Shown here: positions 18,628-28,731 of the stretch, piece by piece
How positions within the stretch are numbered: position 1 is the first letter of the stretch
Layout: each line of letters opens with the position of its first letter
Made by a program: the position numbers and the translations under genes
The notes under the pieces: generated by a model
Seen by the model: the letters and a program-made list of their open reading frames with translations, nothing else
Databases searched by the model: none
What the model was told of the DNA's origin: nothing
Assembly (NCBI RefSeq): GCF_018616375.1
Contig: NZ_JAEQBB010000012.1
Span: forward strand, 1 to 43,725
DNA from: Exiguobacterium sp. J17977
GTDB lineage: Bacteria; Bacillota; Bacilli; Exiguobacteriales; Exiguobacteriaceae
Direction: 5' to 3'
DNA length: 43,725 nt

Positions 18628-20039
18628 AATCCCTTCTCCTTCGCTTCATCCCAGAGCCGATCCATCTCTTCGAGCGTCATCTCTTCGAGGGAGCCGTTCG
18701 CTTCAATGTATTCGAATCGTCTCTTAAATTTTTGATTGGTTCGTTCGAGCGCCTGCTCGGCGTTCAACTTGAAATAGCGCGCCACGTTGACGATTGAGAA
18801 GAGGACATCGCCAAGTTCTCGTTCATCTTCCGGCTGACTTCTCCACTCGTGGAGCTCTTCTTCCAATTTCTCGAACGCACCTTGAACATCGTCCCATTCG
18901 AAACCGACTTGCGCAGCTTTTTTCTGCAATTGCTCGGCCCGCATCAACCCAGGTTGCGTCATGAGTACACCATCTAGCTGCGATTTTCTCTTTTCCCCTT
19001 TTTCCACTTGTTTAATCGCATTCCAATTCGTTACCACTTCATCGGCATCGTCGACCGTCACATCCCCGAACACATGAGGATGACGGCGGACCATCTTCTC
19101 ACTGACAGTTCCAATGACGTCTCGGATATCAAAATAGCCTTCGTCCGCTCCAATTTGGGCGTGGAGCATGACTTGGAGCAAGACATCGCCGAGCTCTTCG
19201 ACGATGGCATCATCGTCTTCCGTATCGATTGCTTCAATCAATTCGTACGCTTCTTCAAGCAAATATTTACGGAGCGATTCATGCGTCTGCTTCCGGTCCC
19301 ACGGACAGCCGTCCGGGCTGCGGAGCGTCGCGATGATGTGCTTCAACGTCGAAAATTCGCGCGCCAAATGCGTCTCGTCCGTCAACGGCGGCACATAGAG
19401 CGTCGTCAAGTTGTCGACTTCTGCCACGCGGTCCATCTCGTAGAGCGGTATTTCACTGACCCGCTCATGTTTCGTCCCAGCGGCTGTCACGAGTTTGACG
19501 ATATGTTCATCCGGATATCGTTCCATCAATTGGACTTTCACGTCTCCGGCCACGAACCCGTCATACACTTGACCAATCAATACGTGTTGGGTCACTTGAA
19601 TCCGTTCGACATCGAGCGCCGTCGCATCGAGTAATTGGAAGCCGTTGATTGGATCGATGCGGAGGGCTTGGAACATAGCGTCCAAAAAGCTCTGACCGCC
19701 GAGGAACGTGACGTCCGCACCTTGTTCGACGAGCAGCTCGACCGTCCGCTCCGCCACGAACGGATGCCCCGGTACGGCATAGGTGATGGCTAGCTCTTCG
19801 CTCTTTTCAAGCAACGTCTCAACGATTTGTCGGTAGACGTCCTCGAACGTGTCACTCGCCTCGTAAATCGCATCAAACGATTCGAACGTCACGCCTTCCG
19901 CCTCCAGTTCGCTGACGACAGGGTGCTCTTTCGTGCGCAACCAAACGAGCGGTTGCTGCTTCAAATGACGATAGACACCGAGCGGTAGTTGATCAAGTTC
20001 GCCAGACCCGAGGCCGACGACCGTAATTCCGTAACTCAT
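18624..20039 (-). CDS. yabN: Bifunctional methylase-like / MazG nucleotide pyrophosphohydrolase (YabN)
   Basis: A two-domain fusion of 471 residues. Residues 1-220 resemble tetrapyrrole (SAM) methylases: GITVVGLGSGELDQLP, YAVPGHPFVAERTVELL. Residues 225-471 are MazG with GCPWDRKQTHESL (244-256), the metal-binding LEEAYELIEA (261-270) and EELGDVLLQV (281-290), and a second MazG-type repeat. MazG hydrolyses noncanonical or surplus NTPs; the role of the N-terminal half is unclear. ATG at 20039 behind AAAGGAG, one base after the flippase stop. The fusion is the normal Bacillales form. Confidence 0.94.
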   Translation of the reverse strand: MSYGITVVGLGSGELDQLPLGVYRHLKQQPLVWLRTKEHPVVSELEAEGVTFESFDAIYEASDTFEDVYRQIVETLLEKSEELAITYAVPGHPFVAERTVELLVEQGADVTFLGGQSFLDAMFQALRIDPINGFQLLDATALDVERIQVTQHVLIGQVYDGFVAGDVKVQLMERYPDEHIVKLVTAAGTKHERVSEIPLYEMDRVAEVDNLTTLYVPPLTDETHLAREFSTLKHIIATLRSPDGCPWDRKQTHESLRKYLLEEAYELIEAIDTEDDDAIVEELGDVLLQVMLHAQIGADEGYFDIRDVIGTVSEKMVRRHPHVFGDVTVDDADEVVTNWNAIKQVEKGEKRKSQLDGVLMTQPGLMRAEQLQKKAAQVGFEWDDVQGAFEKLEEELHEWRSQPEDERELGDVLFSIVNVARYFKLNAEQALERTNQKFKRRFEYIEANGSLEEMTLEEMDRLWDEAKEKGL

Positions 20040-20040
20040 A

Positions 20041-21588
20041 TCAGTTCTCCTTTTTTTCTAGCAGATTGATGAGACGACCTCCGAACGGAATCATTTCCCA
20101 TTCTTCTATCGTCAAAATTTGTTCTTTCCATAACCGCCAGACATAACTGCCGGCCCCGAGCACGAGCATGAAGCCGAGCCAGACGAGGGCATCGAGACGA
20201 TGCGTCAGTCCATCCAGCGCCATGACGTTCAAGCCAAGCAAGATGACACCCATCGGCGCCACCGTCTTGACGAGACGTCCATAATGTCGAAACCGGAGTC
20301 TGCCGAGCGGGATGATTTGATCGAGCCGATTGAAATTGAAGGCGGCCATCGCTAAAAAGGCAATCGATGTCCCTAGGGCCGCCCCCGCGATGCCATAGGA
20401 AGGGACGAGCCACAAGTTGCTGCCGAGCTTCACACCGATGGCGAGAATCATGCCGACAGCAGCTGTGCGCTCCCGATCAATCGCCTGTAGACACGTCATG
20501 CTCGCCACGGCGAGCGACGCGGCGAACGTACTCGTTGAGAGCAGGACGAGCGCCGTCGTCCCGGCCGCGTTTTCAAATAGCGCGACATTCAACGGGAACA
20601 TGACACCCATCAAGCCGATCGTCGCCGCAGCGGCGACCGTTGTCGTCACGCGAATCATCGAACTGAGTCCGGAAGAGGTCGCTTCGATACGACCGGCACG
20701 ATAATGCCGCACCAAGTTCGGGACGTTTGCCATTCCGAGCGCCGTCGTGAACAAAATCGCGAATTGAACGAGCGGATAGCCTCGGTCAAACACCCCTTTC
20801 CCGACTTTCGCCGCGTAATCCCCGCCCATCAGATTGACAATCGTGAACGAGTCGACGAGTTGCATCCATAAAATGCCGAGCGAGGCGAAACCGACGGCAA
20901 ACCCCGTCGTCAGCAAGATTCGAAGGACAGACCGCAACGTCGCGGGTTGTACCGGCACGAGCCGTAACTGCTTCGCCCATAACGACAAGATGACGATGGC
21001 GATGACACCTCCGACGAGCGTCGCCCCATATGCGTATCGACTGAGCGTATAGGCGTCTTGACCGAAACGCACGCCAATCAACAAGGCGATGAGCAATACC
21101 GTGACACGAACGAGGTTCTCGAGCACTTGCGAAATCGCACTCGGCCGCAAGTCATCGACGGACTGGAACGACCCGCGGAGCACGGCCAAAGCCGGCATGA
21201 GTAAATAACTCAGGCTGATGACGCGGAGCGTCGGTGCGAGTTCCATGTCCCCGAGGAGACGGGCGATGACCGGTGCCAACATCCACATCGTGACGACAAG
21301 GATGACGGCCAGACCGAGCAAGACATAAAAACTGCCCCATAACACTTCGAGCTTTCGCCTCGGTCCTTGGGCCCCGACCCCAATTTTCGCAATCACGACC
21401 GGCATCGCATACATGCCGAGCGAGGCGACGATCGCAGCAAACGGATACACGGTTTGATAAGCATATAACCCGAAGTCTCCGGCGATATTTTGGTAAGGCA
21501 CTCGGTACGCGAAACTGATGAACTTTGAAAGATAGCCTGCGAGCGCAAATAAGACGACGCCGGTCGCAAACTTACTTGGCGACCGCAT
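20041..21588 (-). CDS. yabM: SpoVB/MurJ-family polysaccharide (lipid II-type) flippase
   Basis: A 515-residue polytopic protein with about 14 hydrophobic segments, of the MOP/MVF superfamily. It opens with a GYLSKFISFAYRVPYQNI segment typical of SpoVB-type exporters. Its position between mfd and yabN equals B. subtilis yabM. The substrate is inferred to be a lipid-linked glycan; which one cannot be told from sequence. ATG at 21588 with AGAGGT upstream, overlapping the mfd 3' end by 17 nt. B. subtilis has spoVT between these two genes; here it is gone. Confidence 0.9.
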   Translation of the reverse strand: MRSPSKFATGVVLFALAGYLSKFISFAYRVPYQNIAGDFGLYAYQTVYPFAAIVASLGMYAMPVVIAKIGVGAQGPRRKLEVLWGSFYVLLGLAVILVVTMWMLAPVIARLLGDMELAPTLRVISLSYLLMPALAVLRGSFQSVDDLRPSAISQVLENLVRVTVLLIALLIGVRFGQDAYTLSRYAYGATLVGGVIAIVILSLWAKQLRLVPVQPATLRSVLRILLTTGFAVGFASLGILWMQLVDSFTIVNLMGGDYAAKVGKGVFDRGYPLVQFAILFTTALGMANVPNLVRHYRAGRIEATSSGLSSMIRVTTTVAAAATIGLMGVMFPLNVALFENAAGTTALVLLSTSTFAASLAVASMTCLQAIDRERTAAVGMILAIGVKLGSNLWLVPSYGIAGAALGTSIAFLAMAAFNFNRLDQIIPLGRLRFRHYGRLVKTVAPMGVILLGLNVMALDGLTHRLDALVWLGFMLVLGAGSYVWRLWKEQILTIEEWEMIPFGGRLINLLEKKEN

Positions 21589-24500
21589 GCGCCAACCTCT
21601 TCACGAGCTCCTCAAGCACCGTATCGGCATCGTTCAACAGTTCGACGACCGGCATCCGGCCACTGAGCGACAATTTGAGGGCGCCGTTGTCTTGTCCGAC
21701 ACCGAGCTTTCGACCGAGCGGCATCGTCCACTCCATGAATGACGGCACGTCGAGCGCCGTCGTCGATTCGAGCGATAATACCATCTCGATGCGGCCCGGT
21801 GACTGTTTGATGCGCGCCACTTTCGCCATCTCGCCATAGATGCGCAGACGCGTCAGTTGGATGAGGAGCGCGACCGGTTCCGGGAATTCGCCGAACCGTT
21901 CGATCAACTCGTCCTGGAGGGCGAACAGCGCCTCTGGTGTATCGACATACTTGAAGCGTTTATACATCTCGATTTTCAATTCGCTGTCCGATAAATAGTC
22001 GTCCGGGATATACGCATCCGCTTGGAACGTGATTTCCGGTTTGAAGACGACTTGTTTCGCCTGTCCGCGCATCCGGTCTTTCCGCTCTTCGATGGCTTCG
22101 GACAACATCTGCGAGTATAAGTCGAATCCGACCGAATCGATGAATCCGGATTGTTGAGCCCCGAGCAGATTTCCGGCGCCGCGAATCGATAAGTCGCGCA
22201 TCGCGATTTTGAACCCGCTTCCGAGCTCCGTGAACTCTTTGATGGCCTGTAGCCGACTCTCCGCGACCTCGGTCAAGCGCTTGTCTTTCCGATACGTGAA
22301 GTAGGCGTAGGCGATCCGGTTGGAACGCCCGACACGACCGCGCAACTGATACAGCTGTGACAGCCCCATCTTGTCCGCATCGTGGACGATGAGCGTGTTC
22401 ACGTTCGGGATGTCGATGCCGGTCTCGATAATCGTCGTTGAGACGAGCACGTCCGCTTCCCCTTCAAGGAAACTGATGAGCTGGCTCTCGAGCTCGGTCT
22501 CCGTCATCCGACCGTGTGCCGTCGCGATCCGTGCTTCCGGCAACAAGGCGCGAATCTCTTCTGCTTTTCGTTCGATGCCTTCGACGCGGTTGTAGAGGAA
22601 GAATGCCTGTCCGCCTCGCGCGAGTTCGCGCTCAAGTGCTTCCCGCAAGACGATCCCATCGTATTCCATGACGTACGTCTGCACCGGGTAGCGGTTCTCT
22701 GGCGGTGTCTCGAGGACCGACAAGTCTCGGATGCCAATCATCGACATATGGAGTGTCCGCGGAATCGGTGTCGCCGTCAGCGTCAGGACGTCGATATTCG
22801 TCTTCAACTGTTTGAGCCGTTCTTTATGTTTGACCCCGAACCGTTGCTCTTCATCGATGATGACGAGACCGAGGTCGGCGAACGTCACATCTTTCGACAA
22901 GACGCGGTGCGTCCCGACGACGACGTCAATCGTTCCTTCCTTCAAGCCTTTCTTCGTCGCCGCCATCTCGCTTTTCGAGCGGAAGCGGCTCATGACAGAG
23001 ACGTTGATCGGAAATTCACTGAACCGTTCGAGCATCGTCTCGTAATGTTGTTGCGCCAGCACGGTCGTCGGAACGAGGAACGCGACTTGTTTCCCGGCGA
23101 GCACGGCTTTGAACGCGGCTCGAATCGCCACTTCCGTCTTGCCGTAGCCGACATCGCCGCACAGGAGACGGTCCATCGGCCGTGACCGCTCCATGTCCGC
23201 TTTGATTTCGGCGATGGAGCGGACCTGGTCTTCCGTCTCTGCGTACGGGAACGAGCTTTCGAACTGACTCATCTCTTCGTCATCACCTGGGAACGCGTAG
23301 CCGACGGACGCTTCGCGCGCCGCGTACAGCTTAATCAATTCGTCGGCGATATCTTCCACCGATTTGGCGACTTTCGATTTGACCTTCTTCCACTCGGTCC
23401 CGCCGAGTTTGTAAATCTTCGGCTCTTTGCCTTCAGCCCCGACATACTTTTGAACGAGATCGATTTGATCGACAGGCACGTACAGCGCATCATCACCGGC
23501 GTAGACGAGATGTAAGTAATCTTGGTGAATGCCGCCGACTTCAATTGTTTTGATGCCGAGGTACTTCCCGATCCCGTGATGGATGTGGACGACGTGGTCG
23601 TTCGGCTTCAATTCTTGATAACTTTTAATCCGTTCGGCGTTCGTCAAATTCTTCGTCTGTCGTTTCCGCTTCGTGACGCGCTTGAACAACTCTTCTTCGG
23701 AGACGACGACGAGACGGCTCGTCGAGAGTTCAAATCCGCCTTCGATTTGTCCGATCATGACATGGACGTGACGTGGCAACAGCTCACCGTCCACATTCGT
23801 GAACGTGGACGATATGCCATAATCGTCAAGCAACGCCACCACTTTATCGGCCCGTGTTTGATCACCTGCTAAAAAGACGATACGATGGTCACCTTGTTGC
23901 CAACGTTCGACTTCTTGTTTCAATAAGTGCATCTGGCCATGGAACGCCGGGAGCGGACGACAACTGAGATGGACCGTGTTTGTCTCGGGAATCCCGGACC
24001 GTCGTGACGGTAACAAGGAGAACGCGACTTGTTTCAACGAACGGAATACTTTATGCATCGGGACGGCGAGCGTGTAATTGCTGACCGACTCCCCGCGTTC
24101 AATGAGCGACGAGAACCATTCCGCTTCCTCGCGGTCTTGCACGTCGGCAGCATCTTCAATCCGGGCCACTTCATCTAACATTAAGACCGCTTCCGGCCCG
24201 ACGTAATCGAGGAGCGTCGAGCTATACAAGAGTGGTGTATACTTTCCAACTTTTTCAGGAGCCTCGCCTCGACCGAACTGTTCGATGTCCCGGGCAATTC
24301 CATCTTCGAGCGCTTGCCGGATCGTCTCGGTCTCGATGAGCGAGAGCGTCCGCTCGTATTGACGTTCGAGTGCTTGTCCAGCTTTTTTCAGCTGATCTGC
24401 CGTTGCGATAAATTCGGTGGCGGGCGGGATGACTGCTTCGCCGACGACACCTAGTGAACGTTGCGTCTCAACATCGAATGTAAAGATGGAGTCGACTTCG

Positions 24501-25096
24501 GTGTCGAACAAATCGATGCGATACGGCCGCGCCGCCGTAAGTGGATAGACATCTAAAATACTGCCGCGGACAGAAAACTCACCCGGTGCGGTTACGGTGG
24601 CCGTCCGTTCATAACCGAGCGTGATGAGCGTCTCGGCGAACGGCTTTAAATCAAGCTCTTGTCCAGGTTTGATGTGATGATGGCTCGTCTGCCAGTCTGA
24701 CGGGTTCGGGATATAACGGCGCAAGCCACCGAGCGGCACGACAATGACGCCTCCCGTTTCGTCCAGGAGACGTGTCCGAGCCTCAATCCGAGCAGCCAGC
24801 AATTCTGGGCTCGATGTGAGGGATAGTTCACCAGCGAGCGTCTCATCAATCGGATAAAGCAATGTGTTGCTCGGTCCGATGAGCGACTCGAGTTGGTCGT
24901 ACATTTTTTGGGCTTGATACATGTTATGCGTGACGACGACGAGACGTCTTGGCGAGTTTTTCGCCAAACCCGCCAATACAAGCGCCTTGGCACTTGTCGT
25001 CAATCCGGTGACGAGTTGTCGATCGACTTTTGGCAACCGCTCCCGAATCACGTTCGTCTCAGGTAACGTCACCATGAATTTCTCTAGAGCATTCAT
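21572..25096 (-). CDS. mfd: Transcription-repair coupling factor
   Basis: Removes RNA polymerase stalled at lesions and recruits UvrA. 1174 residues in the standard order: UvrB-like N-terminal domains, the RNA polymerase-interacting domain beginning near PNDHVVHIHHGIGKYLG, then a RecG-like translocase. Walker A is CGDVGYGKTE (about 645-652) and the DEEQ box is IIDEEQRFG (about 745). The C-terminal TRCF domain follows. ATG at 25096 behind GGAGG. It lies downstream of pth; the small anti-sigma gene fin, found between them in B. subtilis, is absent. Confidence 0.98.
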   Translation of the reverse strand: MNALEKFMVTLPETNVIRERLPKVDRQLVTGLTTSAKALVLAGLAKNSPRRLVVVTHNMYQAQKMYDQLESLIGPSNTLLYPIDETLAGELSLTSSPELLAARIEARTRLLDETGGVIVVPLGGLRRYIPNPSDWQTSHHHIKPGQELDLKPFAETLITLGYERTATVTAPGEFSVRGSILDVYPLTAARPYRIDLFDTEVDSIFTFDVETQRSLGVVGEAVIPPATEFIATADQLKKAGQALERQYERTLSLIETETIRQALEDGIARDIEQFGRGEAPEKVGKYTPLLYSSTLLDYVGPEAVLMLDEVARIEDAADVQDREEAEWFSSLIERGESVSNYTLAVPMHKVFRSLKQVAFSLLPSRRSGIPETNTVHLSCRPLPAFHGQMHLLKQEVERWQQGDHRIVFLAGDQTRADKVVALLDDYGISSTFTNVDGELLPRHVHVMIGQIEGGFELSTSRLVVVSEEELFKRVTKRKRQTKNLTNAERIKSYQELKPNDHVVHIHHGIGKYLGIKTIEVGGIHQDYLHLVYAGDDALYVPVDQIDLVQKYVGAEGKEPKIYKLGGTEWKKVKSKVAKSVEDIADELIKLYAAREASVGYAFPGDDEEMSQFESSFPYAETEDQVRSIAEIKADMERSRPMDRLLCGDVGYGKTEVAIRAAFKAVLAGKQVAFLVPTTVLAQQHYETMLERFSEFPINVSVMSRFRSKSEMAATKKGLKEGTIDVVVGTHRVLSKDVTFADLGLVIIDEEQRFGVKHKERLKQLKTNIDVLTLTATPIPRTLHMSMIGIRDLSVLETPPENRYPVQTYVMEYDGIVLREALERELARGGQAFFLYNRVEGIERKAEEIRALLPEARIATAHGRMTETELESQLISFLEGEADVLVSTTIIETGIDIPNVNTLIVHDADKMGLSQLYQLRGRVGRSNRIAYAYFTYRKDKRLTEVAESRLQAIKEFTELGSGFKIAMRDLSIRGAGNLLGAQQSGFIDSVGFDLYSQMLSEAIEERKDRMRGQAKQVVFKPEITFQADAYIPDDYLSDSELKIEMYKRFKYVDTPEALFALQDELIERFGEFPEPVALLIQLTRLRIYGEMAKVARIKQSPGRIEMVLSLESTTALDVPSFMEWTMPLGRKLGVGQDNGALKLSLSGRMPVVELLNDADTVLEELVKRLAHAVAK

Positions 25097-25119
25097 TTGT
25101 TTTCCTCCACCTCATACGA

Positions 25120-25143
25120 CAAAAAAGGGTACGTTGACCCTTT
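25120..25143 (-). terminator. Weak terminator after pth
   Basis: A 7-bp stem AAAGGGT/ACCCTTT (arms 25124-25130 and 25137-25143) followed by TTTTTTG on the minus strand. It overlaps the pth stop codon. Some read-through into mfd is likely because no clear mfd promoter is seen. Confidence 0.6.
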
Positions 25144-25699
25144 AGTTATATCGATTCATGAGCGCAATCCATTCCGTGTCCACAAAATCGGTTGCGGCGG
25201 ACACAGCTTGATCGAGCGTATCATTCAATTCTGGCATGTCTTCTTTACGGTAGTTCATAAGCACCCAATCGACCACTTTAATCGGATGCGGCGGACGGCC
25301 GATCCCTAGTTTCAGACGTTTAAAGTCTTGTGTGCCTAAATGCTGAATCAACGACTTGATGCCGTTATGTCCGCCGGCACTGCCTTTCGGACGGAACCGC
25401 AGTTTGCCTGGGACCATGTCCAAGTCATCATAAATGACGAGCAAGTCGTCAATCTCAATCTTATAATAATCTAAAATCGGACGGACCGACTCGCCTGATA
25501 AATTCATATACGTGAGTGGTTTGACGAGGACGACACGTTCTCCATTGATTCTTCCCGTTCCAATCAACGCTTTAAACTTGGCTTCATCGAGTTTAATCCC
25601 ATGCTTGTCGGCTAGGCGATCAATCGCTAAAAATCCGACGTTGTGACGGGTCATCTCATACTTTTTGCCTGGATTCCCGAGGCCGACGATACATTTCAT
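25142..25699 (-). CDS. pth: Peptidyl-tRNA hydrolase
   Basis: Recycles peptidyl-tRNA released from ribosomes. Motifs: CIVGLGNPGKKYEMTRHNVGF with the catalytic His19, KPLTYMNLSGE, DDLDMVPGKLRFR, and GSAGGHNGIKS. 185 residues. The start is the ATG at 25699 with GGAGG at 6 nt; the upstream in-frame ATG lies within the spacer without a site. This is the gene called spoVC in B. subtilis, where ctc separates it from prs; ctc is absent here and a strong terminator fills the gap. Confidence 0.97.
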   Translation of the reverse strand: MKCIVGLGNPGKKYEMTRHNVGFLAIDRLADKHGIKLDEAKFKALIGTGRINGERVVLVKPLTYMNLSGESVRPILDYYKIEIDDLLVIYDDLDMVPGKLRFRPKGSAGGHNGIKSLIQHLGTQDFKRLKLGIGRPPHPIKVVDWVLMNYRKEDMPELNDTLDQAVSAATDFVDTEWIALMNRYN

Positions 25700-25714
25700 C
25701 TTATTCCTCCTGAA

Positions 25715-25745
25715 CAAAAAAGCCCAAAGGCGAACGCCTTCGGGC
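25715..25745 (-). terminator. Terminator after prs
   Basis: Stem GCCCGAAGGC/GCCTTTGGGC (arms 25722-25731 and 25736-25745) closed by GTTC, then TTTTTTG on the minus strand. It lies 10 nt past the prs stop and just before the pth ribosome site. Confidence 0.88.
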
Positions 25746-25754
25746 CTCGTTTTT

Positions 25755-26711
25755 TTAATCGAACAGCGTGCTCACCGATTTGTGCTCGTGGACGCGCATG
25801 ATCGCTTCTCCAAGCAAACGGGCAACCGACATCTGCTTGATTTTGCTTGAACATTCGCGACCTTGTAAATCGATCGTGTTCAAGACAACAAGTTCCTTGA
25901 TTGACGAGTTATCGATTCGTTCCATTGCCGGTCCAGACAACACCGGGTGCGTACACGAGGCGTACACTTCTTTGGCACCTGCCTGAACGATGGCATCGGC
26001 CGCGAGCGTGATCGTTCCAGCCGTATCGATGATATCATCGATCAAGATGGCCGTCTTGCCTTCGACGCTGCCAACGATGTTCATGACTTCGGCCACGTTC
26101 GCTTCAGGACGACGCTTGTCGATGATGGCGATTGGAGCCTTCAAGCGCTCGGCAAGCTTACGGGCACGTGTGACGCCACCGTGGTCCGGTGAGACGACGA
26201 CAATGTCTTTCGCTTTGAATTCTTCTGTCTCAAAATACGTCGAGATGAGTGGAACACCTAATAATTGGTCTACTGGGATATTGAAGAAACCTTGGATTTG
26301 AGCAGCGTGCAAGTCCATCGTGATTAAACGTGTGGCTCCTGCAACTGTCAATAAATCAGCGACAAGTTTCGCTGTGATTGGCTCACGCGAGCGCGCCTTG
26401 CGGTCTTGGCGGGCGTAGCCGTAGTATGGCATGACCACGTTAATCGTCCGAACCGATGCCCGTTTCAACGCATCGATCATGACGAGTAACTCCATGAGCG
26501 TCTCGTTCACCGGTGAGCTCGTCGATTGAATGATGTACACATCATCGCCTCGTACGCTCTCCTCGATGTTGATGTAAAGTTCTCCGTCGCTAAACCGCTT
26601 CACTTGGCAATCACTGAGCGGGATGCCAATTTCCTTGGCAATCTCTTCGGCGAGTGGGCGGTTTGAGTTTAAGCTAAATAGGCGAATTTCACGTTCATAT
26701 ACAGTAGACAT
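25755..26711 (-). CDS. prs: Ribose-phosphate pyrophosphokinase
   Basis: Makes PRPP from ribose 5-phosphate and ATP, feeding purR/hpt-linked purine metabolism and other pathways. 318 residues with the class I features [15 protein letters not shown], the metal-binding [11 protein letters not shown] and the PRPP loop [12 protein letters not shown] (about 218-229). ATG at 26711 behind GGAGGAGAA. It follows glmU by 45 nt with no terminator between, so the two are probably cotranscribed as in B. subtilis. Confidence 0.98.
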   Translation of the reverse strand: MSTVYEREIRLFSLNSNRPLAEEIAKEIGIPLSDCQVKRFSDGELYINIEESVRGDDVYIIQSTSSPVNETLMELLVMIDALKRASVRTINVVMPYYGYARQDRKARSREPITAKLVADLLTVAGATRLITMDLHAAQIQGFFNIPVDQLLGVPLISTYFETEEFKAKDIVVVSPDHGGVTRARKLAERLKAPIAIIDKRRPEANVAEVMNIVGSVEGKTAILIDDIIDTAGTITLAADAIVQAGAKEVYASCTHPVLSGPAMERIDNSSIKELVVLNTIDLQGRECSSKIKQMSVARLLGEAIMRVHEHKSVSTLFD

Positions 26712-26756
26712 GTTTAGGATTCTCCTCCATCGTTTTCCATAATAATAGGCAGCAAC

Positions 26757-28112
26757 TTATCGTTTCGTGTAACCTTCTTTATTCGTTTGGCGTTCGCGTG
26801 CAATCGCAAGCGCCTCTTCCGGAACGTCATCCGTGATTGTCGAACCGGCTGCGACGATCGAGCCTTTCCCGACTTTCACCGGAGCAATCAAGTTCACGTT
26901 GCATCCGACGAACGCATCGGCTTCGACGACTGTCTCGAACTTGTTCTTGCCGTCATAGTTGACCGTGATTGAGCCACAACCGAGGTTGACACGTTCCCCG
27001 ATCGAAGCATCTCCGATATAGCTGAGATGTGATGCTTTCGCACCGTCTCCGAACGTTGATTTTTTGATTTCCACGAAGTTACCGACGCGCGTATTCGCGC
27101 CGAGGACTGCTTGTTGACGAAGGTGGGCGAACGGCCCGACCTGTGCTTCAGTTCCGACACGGCTGTCGCTCACGACCGATTGACGAACCGTCGCGCCGTC
27201 TTCGATGACGCTATTGCGGATATCTGAATTCGGACCAATCACGCACTCTGAACCGATAATCGTTTTCCCGAGAATGACCGTCCCTGGGTAGATGATCGTA
27301 TCCGAACCGATGACGGCATCTGGTGAGATGTATGTCGAAGCTGCATCCATGAATGTGACACCTTCACGCATGAGGCGTTCGTTCGTGCGCTTGCGCATGA
27401 CTGCCTCAGCTTGTGAGAGGGCAACGCGGTCGTTGACGCCAATCGTTTCATCAAATGTCGGCGCCGTGTGTGCTGCCACGACTTCGCCTGCTTCTTTCGC
27501 AATCGAGATGACGTCCGGCAAGTAGTACTCACCTTGAGCGTTGTTGTTCCCGACTTGCTTCAGCGCATCAAACAAGAGCTCGTTATCGAACACATACGTT
27601 CCGGTGTTGATTTCACGGATCTCTAGTTCAGTGTCAGACGCATCTTTATGCTCGACGACTTTTGTGACGTTTCCGTCTTCACCACGGATGACACGGCCAT
27701 ATCCAGTCGCATCATCAGCAATCGCCGTCAACACGGTCACTTTTGCCTGTTGCGCTTCGTGATGGGCCAACAACGCCTCGAGCGTTTCCGCTGTCAATAG
27801 CGGCGTATCACCACAAACGACAAGCGTCGCGCCAGGTTTGCCTGCGAGTTCAGCTTCTGCCATCTGTACCGCATGACCTGTACCGAGCTGTTGTTCTTGG
27901 ACCGCATACTCCACGCGTGAGCCCAACGTCTCTTGTACCGCTTCAGCCCCATGGCCGACGATGACGATTTGACGACTGACCCCGATTTTGTCGAGTTGAT
28001 CGACGACGTGTTCGACCATCGGTTTTCCAAGGACCGGATGAAGTACTTTATAAAGCTTCGACTTCATGCGCGTCCCTTTACCTGCTGCCAAAATGACTGC
28101 AAAACGATCCAT
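26757..28112 (-). CDS. glmU: Bifunctional GlmU (GlcN-1-P acetyltransferase / GlcNAc-1-P uridyltransferase)
   Basis: Makes UDP-GlcNAc for peptidoglycan and teichoic acids. The N-terminal pyrophosphorylase domain starts with [13 protein letters not shown] (about 6-18) and has VCGDTPLL and a metal Asp. The C-terminal left-handed beta-helix (about 255-440) shows hexapeptide repeats and the acetyltransferase segment [19 protein letters not shown]. 451 residues. ATG at 28112 with AGGAG 10 nt upstream. It has its own sigma-A promoter upstream. Confidence 0.97.
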   Translation of the reverse strand: MDRFAVILAAGKGTRMKSKLYKVLHPVLGKPMVEHVVDQLDKIGVSRQIVIVGHGAEAVQETLGSRVEYAVQEQQLGTGHAVQMAEAELAGKPGATLVVCGDTPLLTAETLEALLAHHEAQQAKVTVLTAIADDATGYGRVIRGEDGNVTKVVEHKDASDTELEIREINTGTYVFDNELLFDALKQVGNNNAQGEYYLPDVISIAKEAGEVVAAHTAPTFDETIGVNDRVALSQAEAVMRKRTNERLMREGVTFMDAASTYISPDAVIGSDTIIYPGTVILGKTIIGSECVIGPNSDIRNSVIEDGATVRQSVVSDSRVGTEAQVGPFAHLRQQAVLGANTRVGNFVEIKKSTFGDGAKASHLSYIGDASIGERVNLGCGSITVNYDGKNKFETVVEADAFVGCNVNLIAPVKVGKGSIVAAGSTITDDVPEEALAIARERQTNKEGYTKR

Positions 28113-28198
28113 TCTTGATTCGCTCCTATCTCATATCGACTGTAATGTACTCAAATGTTCGGTTTTATCTGCATTCAAACCTTATTTACACCGTATCT

Positions 28199-28227
28199 AC
28201 TATATCGAAACCATGACGCGGTTTCAA
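28199..28227 (-). promoter_or_regulatory. glmU-prs promoter with dyad in the spacer
   Basis: Minus strand TTGAAA (28227-28222), 17-nt spacer, TATAGT (28204-28199). A perfect inverted repeat GAAACC-N7-GGTTTC (28207-28225) covers most of the spacer and part of the -35. It could be an operator; no regulator can be named. The leader to glmU is about 80 nt. Confidence 0.8.
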
Positions 28228-28258
28228 CCGTTGTACCTATTCGTAACCAATGAAACGT

Positions 28259-28290
28259 AAAAAGGCAGCGGAAGGATCCCCATCCGCTGT
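28259..28290 (-). terminator. Terminator after spoVG
   Basis: Stem CAGCGGA/TCCGCTG (arms 28266-28272 and 28283-28289), with a GGATCC palindrome in the loop, then TTTTT on the minus strand, shortly after the spoVG stop. Confidence 0.75.
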
Positions 28291-28296
28291 CACATG

Positions 28297-28596
28297 TTAC
28301 TCGTTTATGGCATTATATTGGGCTTGCGTCTCGGCGATGGCGACGTCCTCTTGACCGTACGCCTCTAAGACGGCCGCCTCGACTTTCTGACGCATATCTC
28401 CATTAATCGGGTGAGCAATGTCACGGAAAATCCCTTCTGGCGTCCGCTTGCTCGGCATCGCTACGAACAGACCGGTACTCCCTTCAATGATTCGAAGGTC
28501 ATGTACCACAAATTCGTGGTCGAGTGTAATGGAGGCCAGTGCCTTCATTCTACCTTCCGTCGCGACTTTGCGAATTTTTACGTCTGTGATCTGCAT
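28297..28596 (-). CDS. spoVG: SpoVG family nucleic-acid-binding regulator
   Basis: A 99-residue protein clearly homologous to B. subtilis SpoVG ([48 protein letters not shown]). It binds DNA and RNA and affects cell division, capsule and virulence genes in non-sporulating Firmicutes. ATG at 28596 is 9 nt from AAAAGGGG; an ATG three codons upstream is directly against that site and rejected. RidA (yabJ), which sits between purR and spoVG in B. subtilis, is missing. Confidence 0.96.
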   Translation of the reverse strand: MQITDVKIRKVATEGRMKALASITLDHEFVVHDLRIIEGSTGLFVAMPSKRTPEGIFRDIAHPINGDMRQKVEAAVLEAYGQEDVAIAETQAQYNAINE

Positions 28597-28702
28597 GTTT
28601 CGCATCCCCTTTTCATCGTTGTCTGGACCGTGGTGTACTTTCTAAAAGGCTGAGATGATTCCAAGCGAACCGATTGACTTCGTACGAATCTTATACCCTT
28701 TC

Positions 28703-28731
28703 ATCATAAAACGAAATCAATTTTTTGCCAA
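28703..28731 (-). promoter_or_regulatory. spoVG promoter (sigma-A)
   Basis: Minus strand TTGGCA (28731-28726), 17-nt spacer, TATGAT (28708-28703), beginning at the base next to the purR stop. B. subtilis spoVG uses sigma-H; I see no clear sigma-H motif here. The leader is about 105 nt. Confidence 0.72.

Noticed and set aside
22514-23185. Plus-strand open frame (223 codons) opposite mfd
   Set aside because: Shadow frame; no ribosome site, no motif, fully inside mfd.
28606-28731. Sigma-H or sigma-B promoter for spoVG
   Set aside because: A GGGTAT is present but no matching -35 at proper spacing; a good sigma-A pair explains the region.
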